Shown here: in pieces, positions 59,548 to 64,000 of the stretch
Numbering within the stretch: the stretch's first letter is position 1
Layout of the letters: each line of letters begins with the position of its first letter
Origin: Asticcacaulis sp. AC466
Lineage (GTDB): Bacteria; Pseudomonadota; Alphaproteobacteria; Caulobacterales; Caulobacteraceae
Length of the DNA: 64,000 nt
NCBI RefSeq assembly: GCF_000495815.1
Contig: NZ_AWGE01000011.1
Location: forward strand, 1 to 64,000
Reading direction: 5' to 3'
Notes under the pieces: model-generated
Told to the model about the DNA's origin: nothing
Databases searched by the model: none
What the model saw: the letters and a program-made list of their open reading frames with translations, nothing else
Position numbers and translations under genes: made by a program

Positions 59548-59624
59548 CATGACTTGAATACTCATCAGGCGCCATTTCCCAGGCTTAAGCGAATACTAAG
59601 GTCTTTGCGGTCTAATCGCCGGTA

Positions 59625-62240
59625 ATGATTACCGAAGCAGACACGGATTTCCCTAAAAGGGGGATAATAAAAGCGGGGCGTTGGCTGACAATATGTCTGC
59701 TGGGCGTGTTCTGTTGTGTGTTACTGCCTATGTCCAGGCAGGCGTCAGCGCGGGAGGTTGGCGCAACCACCCCACCATACCATGACAAGCTGGCAAGGGT
59801 TTACGACACGGTATCTGCCACACCGTTTGTCTATACGCCAAATGAGGTCGACAACTATGGTCAGGTGGCCATGGCCTTGTCCGGTGACGAGCGCATATAT
59901 GCGCTCTGGCGGGTCCTGTATGCTTATAAGACCAATCAGAATGAGGCCAAACTTATGGCCTGGCACGATCGCATCATGCAATTAGCCCAAAGCGAGAACG
60001 ATAGTAATCTCGACCTGCTCGCCCGCTTCATGCTTCAAACCTATCAGAATGAAACCAATGGCTATGACACGCTGACCGAAAGGGAGTGGGCGACCTACAT
60101 GGCGTCTTCGGATGTCGCGCTGCAGAATATCACGACCCTGGAACGCATCAGGCAGTTGCAATACAGTTTCCAATGGGCCGAAGCCATCGATCTGGGCGAA
60201 AATCTGATCGTTCGGCTGCACGCCCAGGGCAAGGCGGCTGAGGGGTTGCTTAGCGTGGCGCAGCAAAGTCTGGCCTATAATATGATGAATGTTGGCGATT
60301 ATAAAGCCTACGCCGATCATATGCTTGCCTCGGCGCAGTTATCGCAAACCAATGCCTTCTTCCTACAAAAAATGGATATGTTGTATGATCTGGCCTATTT
60401 CGCGGCCCAGAATAACGATATCGATCTGGCGCAGAAGCTTCAAAAGCTCTACGCGGGCTACGTCGCCAAGTATAGCATTTCCGATTTGCGCGCCTGGGAT
60501 CGCGAACTGTGCGCTGTGGTCAGTGACAAGAGCGGCAACTATGCTGCGGTTATCCAGTGCCTGGAGGGATCTGCGGTCATTCAAGGCGTCGTCAACGGCC
60601 CGCATGACGCCTACACTCTGCGCCTGATCACCAACGCCTATGCGCGACTCTATGACGTCAATCGCACGCGCTTCTATTTAAGCAAGCTACAGACCGTCCC
60701 GGAGGCCATCTATCCGCGTGACCGCCTTTTCGAAAAATATATAGGTGCCTACCTCAAGGCGGCCGGAGGTCAGTACGAGTTGGCGTTCCGCGATCTGGGT
60801 GACTATGCGCTCGATGTGCATCGCGATGACCAGAACAAGGGGATCGCAGCCGTTCAGGACATGTATAAGGCGCTCCGCAAGGAACTAGACAGCCAGACTG
60901 CCGAAAGCCGTCTTCTGGTCAAGCAGGTCCAGATGGGCAACCTTCTGCTTGGTGCTGCCGGACTGATTGCTTTCCTTTTACTTGTTATCGTGGCTGGCGG
61001 CGGTCTTTGGGTATGGCGGATGCGGCGGATGCAATGGCATCTGCGCGACGCGCATGAACATGCCGAAGCGGCTAACGCCGCCAAATCGCGCTTCCTGGCT
61101 GTGATGAGCCATGAACTGCGCACACCGCTGAACGGTGTTCTCGGCATGGCGCAGGCTTTGAAGAAAGAGGAACTCAACGACGTTCAACGAGAACAGGTTG
61201 AAATACTGGTCGATTCCGGCCAGACCCTGCTCGTCCTTTTGAACGACGTGCTGGACATGTCGCGCATTGAAGCCGGAAAGATCGAATTGGCGCCGACGCC
61301 GTCCACAATGAAGGACATGATCGAGCGGGTCATCAATACCTACAGCTCCTTGTTGGACGGCAAGGATATCATGCTGCGTTATGAAATCGCTGAAAATGCG
61401 TGCGGGGCGATGATGTTTGACGTCCTGCGTGTTTATCAGTGCCTGTCCAACCTGGTATCCAATGCGTTGAAATTCACTGAAAAAGGGACCGTTCGGATTT
61501 TGACGTCGGCCGAACATCACAAAGACGGCGGCTTCAAAGTCCGTGTTGAAGTGCGAGACACCGGTATAGGCATGTCTAAAGCTACGCTCGACAAGCTTTT
61601 TGAAGCCTACAGCCAGGCGGATGCTGGCACGACGCGGAAATATGGCGGTACTGGTCTCGGACTGAATATAAGTCGTCGACTGGCGGAATTGATGGGCGGG
61701 TCATTGAGCGTCACAAGCGAAGAAGGAAGCGGCTCCACATTCGTGATGACCTTTGAAGCCGGAGAGGTTGTCGCCTCGACCAAAACCGCGGAAACGGAAC
61801 CGTCTGTACTGACCCACGATGAAAACGAGGACTTACCAGGTATGAAAATCTTACTCGTTGATGATCATCCGGTGAACCGAAAGGTGGCGCGCTTGTTTCT
61901 TGAGCCGTTCGGCTTCGTCATTACTGAAGCTGTCGACGGCCGTGAAGCTCTTGATCTGGACATGTCACGCTTCGACCTGATCCTTATGGACTTGAACATG
62001 CCACGGATGGGCGGACTTGAAGCCACACGCATCTTCCGCACCCAAGAAGCCGAAGGTAAGCACGTTCCGATCGTTGCCTTGACGGCCGATGCCATGCATG
62101 ACCAGATCGAAGCCTGCATGGCTGCCGGAATGGATGCCCACATCTCTAAACCGATCATCATGGATAATCTGGTGGATACGGTGGCCCGCCTGTTGCGCCT
62201 GCAGGATGATACCGGCGCAACGAAATCGGAAGTTGCCTGA
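59625..62240 (+). CDS. Hybrid sensor histidine kinase with large periplasmic helical domain
   Basis: The 871-residue protein has a first transmembrane or signal segment (about 20-37), an all-helical, TPR-like sensor region of about 400 residues facing the periplasm, a second transmembrane segment (439-463), then HisKA with the phospho-accepting His 496 (MSHELRTPLNG), the HATPase domain (NLVSNALKF, DTGIGM, GGTGLGL) and a C-terminal receiver with Asp 789 (LILMDLNMPRMGG) and Lys in ISKPI. All catalytic residues are present. The sensor input is unknown; helical repeats favour a peptide or protein ligand. The start ATG at 59625 has only a weak ribosome binding site. Confidence 0.92.
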   Translation: MITEADTDFPKRGIIKAGRWLTICLLGVFCCVLLPMSRQASAREVGATTPPYHDKLARVYDTVSATPFVYTPNEVDNYGQVAMALSGDERIYALWRVLYAYKTNQNEAKLMAWHDRIMQLAQSENDSNLDLLARFMLQTYQNETNGYDTLTEREWATYMASSDVALQNITTLERIRQLQYSFQWAEAIDLGENLIVRLHAQGKAAEGLLSVAQQSLAYNMMNVGDYKAYADHMLASAQLSQTNAFFLQKMDMLYDLAYFAAQNNDIDLAQKLQKLYAGYVAKYSISDLRAWDRELCAVVSDKSGNYAAVIQCLEGSAVIQGVVNGPHDAYTLRLITNAYARLYDVNRTRFYLSKLQTVPEAIYPRDRLFEKYIGAYLKAAGGQYELAFRDLGDYALDVHRDDQNKGIAAVQDMYKALRKELDSQTAESRLLVKQVQMGNLLLGAAGLIAFLLLVIVAGGGLWVWRMRRMQWHLRDAHEHAEAANAAKSRFLAVMSHELRTPLNGVLGMAQALKKEELNDVQREQVEILVDSGQTLLVLLNDVLDMSRIEAGKIELAPTPSTMKDMIERVINTYSSLLDGKDIMLRYEIAENACGAMMFDVLRVYQCLSNLVSNALKFTEKGTVRILTSAEHHKDGGFKVRVEVRDTGIGMSKATLDKLFEAYSQADAGTTRKYGGTGLGLNISRRLAELMGGSLSVTSEEGSGSTFVMTFEAGEVVASTKTAETEPSVLTHDENEDLPGMKILLVDDHPVNRKVARLFLEPFGFVITEAVDGREALDLDMSRFDLILMDLNMPRMGGLEATRIFRTQEAEGKHVPIVALTADAMHDQIEACMAAGMDAHISKPIIMDNLVDTVARLLRLQDDTGATKSEVA

Positions 62241-62337
62241 CCGTTCACGCCGATTTGGCTAGGGTTCGCATAAAACGGACTGTATACTTCCTGAAAGGTC
62301 CCCATATTTGAGGGGTATCTGTTTCGGGGAGGCCCAA

Positions 62338-63294
62338 TTGCTGCAATCCATTTCTATTTTCGGACCGGTAACCTTGGTTATCGTCGTCCTCGGCATTATG
62401 CTGTTGTTCAGCATCATCAAGATCGTGCCGCAGGGATATGAGTTCACCATCGAGAATTTCGGTCGCTATACCCGAACTCTCAAGCCTGGTATCGCGTTTC
62501 TAACGCCGTTCGTTGAGGCTGTTGGCCGTCGGGTCAATATGATGGAGCGGGTGTTCGATGTGCCGCAGCAGGACGTGATCACGAAGGACAATGTGAACGT
62601 CAAGGTTGATGGCATTGTTTTCACTCAGGTTATAGACGCGGCTCTGGCGGCGTATCGCGTCGATAATCTCGATAATGCGATTACGCAACTCGCCATGACC
62701 AATCTGCGCACCGTGGTGGGGGCTATGGAACTGGATGAGGTTCTGTCCCAGCGTGATGCCATTAATTCCAGGCTGCTGAATGTCATCGATCATGCGACAT
62801 CGCCATGGGGTGTGAAGGTCAACCGAATTGAAATCAAGGACCTCAAGCCGCCACATGACATTACGGATTCGATGGCGCGCCAGATGAAGGCCGAGCGGGA
62901 GCGTCGCGCTTTGATCATCGAGGCCGATGGCGAGAAACAGGCGGCGGTGGCGCGCGCCGAGGGGCAGAAACAGGCAGCGGTGCTTGAAGCCGAAGGCCGC
63001 AAGGAGGCCGCCTTCCGCGACGCCGAGGCGCGCGAGCGGTCCGCCGAAGCGGAAGCCAGGGCGACCGACATGGTGTCCCAGGCCATTTCCAAAGGAGACG
63101 TCAACGCCATCAACTACTTCGTGGCGCAGAAATATGTCGAAGCGTTTGGCAAGTTCGCCGACTCGAACAACACCAAGACTCTTATCCTTCCGGCCGACAT
63201 GTCGTCGCTGGCCGGCACAATCGGCGGCATTTCCGAATTGATCAAATCCGTCGCCACTGATCCCGTCAAACCGGCGCCCGCTAGGAAGGCGTAA
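62338..63294 (+). CDS. SPFH/Band 7 (stomatin-like) membrane protein, QmcA type
   Basis: The protein of about 318 residues has one N-terminal transmembrane segment, the SPFH domain ([26 protein letters not shown] and [17 protein letters not shown]) and a long coiled coil with repeated AEG/AEAR units (about 190-260), ending in a Pro-rich tail. Such proteins form membrane rings that organise proteases such as FtsH and membrane microdomains. I prefer the TTG at 62338, because GGGAGG lies in front of it; a TTG at 62308 would add ten residues. The next gene, four bases downstream, encodes the usual NfeD partner. Confidence 0.92.
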   Translation: MLQSISIFGPVTLVIVVLGIMLLFSIIKIVPQGYEFTIENFGRYTRTLKPGIAFLTPFVEAVGRRVNMMERVFDVPQQDVITKDNVNVKVDGIVFTQVIDAALAAYRVDNLDNAITQLAMTNLRTVVGAMELDEVLSQRDAINSRLLNVIDHATSPWGVKVNRIEIKDLKPPHDITDSMARQMKAERERRALIIEADGEKQAAVARAEGQKQAAVLEAEGRKEAAFRDAEARERSAEAEARATDMVSQAISKGDVNAINYFVAQKYVEAFGKFADSNNTKTLILPADMSSLAGTIGGISELIKSVATDPVKPAPARKA

Positions 63295-63298
63295 GGCC

Positions 63299-63787
63299 AT
63301 GGATCTAAGCAACATTTTGCTGATAGGGCCGGTGGGGATTAACGCTTTTTGGGTGTGGTTCGTCTTCGGTTTATTGTTGCTCGGCGTTGAGGTGTTTCTC
63401 GGCACGCAGTGGCTGCTGTGGGCGGCGGCGTCCGCCGGGGTGGTGGCCGTGGTCTGCCTGACTGGGTTACCGTTCGGCTTTTTCTTCCAAGCATTGACGT
63501 TCGCGCTTCTCAGCCTGGCCATGGGTATTCTGACGCCGAAATTCATGAAAGTCGCTTCGCACAGCGCCGATATCAACGATCCTCACCGCCGGATGGTCGG
63601 CAAACAGGCGCACGTCCTGAGCGGGTTTGAGCTGGTCGCGGGTGGCGAACGGACCGGTCGTGTCAGCTTCGACGGCGTCGAATGGCCGGCTGTATTGGTC
63701 GAAACAACGGGCACCGCTCTGGCGGCGAATGATCGCGTCGTCATCGAACGCATTCACGAGGGGCGCGTTTTCGTTCGTCGCACATAA
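63299..63787 (+). CDS. NfeD-like membrane protein
   Basis: The 162-residue protein has two to three N-terminal transmembrane segments (about 14-35, 38-60 and 62-80) and a C-terminal OB-fold domain (MVGKQAHVLSGFELVAGGERTGRVSFDGVEW and DRVVIERIHEGRVFVR), the short NfeD layout. NfeD and stomatin-like proteins are almost always paired and work together in membrane protein quality control. Here the start is four bases after the SPFH stop codon. Confidence 0.92.
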   Translation: MDLSNILLIGPVGINAFWVWFVFGLLLLGVEVFLGTQWLLWAAASAGVVAVVCLTGLPFGFFFQALTFALLSLAMGILTPKFMKVASHSADINDPHRRMVGKQAHVLSGFELVAGGERTGRVSFDGVEWPAVLVETTGTALAANDRVVIERIHEGRVFVRRT

Positions 63788-63856
63788 TCGCGACGATAAT
63801 ATTTCCCTTACGGCAATGGGGTTTGCGGATAAGAATTGATTTGCCAGGGTAAAAAA

Positions 63857-63895
63857 TCGGGTTTCCTATGTCGCAAAAGACAAGAGGAAACCCGA
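63857..63895 (+). promoter_or_regulatory. Hairpin enclosing the ribosome binding site of the class II aldolase gene
   Basis: An 11-bp perfect inverted repeat, TCGGGTTTCCT (63857-63867) with AGGAAACCCGA (63885-63895), closes a second small stem TGTC-GCAAAA-GACA. The Shine-Dalgarno segment AGAGGA (63883-63888) lies at the foot of the right arm and the start codon is one base after the stem. Six A residues precede the left arm, so on the minus strand the same element reads as an intrinsic terminator with a T6 tail. Confidence 0.75.
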
Positions 63896-63896
63896 C

Positions 63897-64000
63897 ATGG
63901 CTCATGATGATCAATGTCCGTTACGCCCCCATATTTCCGATGCCGAATGGAAGACTCGGTGCGAATTAGCGGCGCTCTACCGCCTCGCGTCCCTGTTCGG
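63897..64000 (+). CDS. Class II aldolase/adducin family protein, N-terminal fragment
   Basis: Only the first 34 residues are inside the window. MAHDDQCPLRPHISDAEW and the following RCELAALYRLASLFG match the N-terminus of class II aldolase/adducin proteins, where a W..R..LAA.YRL pattern is conserved. These are zinc-dependent aldolases of sugar phosphates and related compounds; the metal-binding histidines would come later. An AGAGGA element eight bases before the ATG supports the start but lies inside a hairpin. Confidence 0.6.
   Translation, partial: MAHDDQCPLRPHISDAEWKTRCELAALYRLASLF

Overview
The window looks like the chromosome of an alphaproteobacterium of the order Caulobacterales; Asticcacaulis or a close relative is my best guess from gene content, not a demonstrated assignment. 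Supporting signs are a class I lysyl-tRNA synthetase, a PAS-GEDEF-EAL protein like Caulobacter PdeA, a sigF-nrsF pair beside bufferin genes, a full CtrA box, a large TonB-dependent receptor, and moderately high GC with short intergenic gaps. No prophage, insertion sequence, CRISPR array or rRNA operon was seen. One tRNA gene, tRNA-Gln(TTG), is present.

Layout. 1-9.8 kb: end of an M16 peptidase gene, pdeA-like gene, yqgE, a peroxiredoxin, an acyl-CoA dehydrogenase with its MerR regulator and operator, a TPR lipoprotein and lysS. 9.8-9.95 kb: a three-hairpin palindromic element. 9.95-24.2 kb: housekeeping genes (serine hydrolase, two thioesterases, queC-queE, pirin with a palindromic operator, aroC, glycosidase, dicarboxylate symporter, pdxH, HAD phosphatase, kinase fusion). 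24.2-28 kb: TonB-dependent receptor behind a 0.7 kb AT-rich leader. 28-33.9 kb: sppA, trhO, MEKHLA protein, hydrolase, tRNA-Gln, Ca/Na antiporter. 33.9-37.9 kb: an overlapping three-gene operon of exported enzymes (cyanophycinase-like, N-acyl-D-amino-acid deacylase, Tat-type alanine racemase).

38-44 kb is the most striking region: sigF-nrsF followed by two back-to-back bufferin (MNIO/DUF692) clusters, bufA1-bufB1-bufC1 on the minus strand and bufA2-bufB2-bufC2-doxX on the plus strand. Three copies of one promoter pattern, TGTAAC(C/T)-N16-CGTA, lie in front of bufA1, in front of bufA2 and over the sigF start. This is a self-contained metal- or redox-stress module that makes two modified cysteine-rich peptides.

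44-56 kb: small secreted proteins, an M23 lipoprotein, an OprB porin, oligopeptidase B, a trypsin-like protease, a second acyl-CoA dehydrogenase with the same operator as the first, a cytochrome b561-YceI fusion, tsaC and yaaA. 56-64 kb: a double-receiver protein with one degenerate domain, a GlcD-type oxidase, a Nudix hydrolase, a CtrA box followed by a 38-codon gene for a very short secreted two-cysteine peptide, a hybrid histidine kinase, an SPFH-NfeD pair, and the start of a class II aldolase gene whose ribosome binding site lies in a perfect hairpin.
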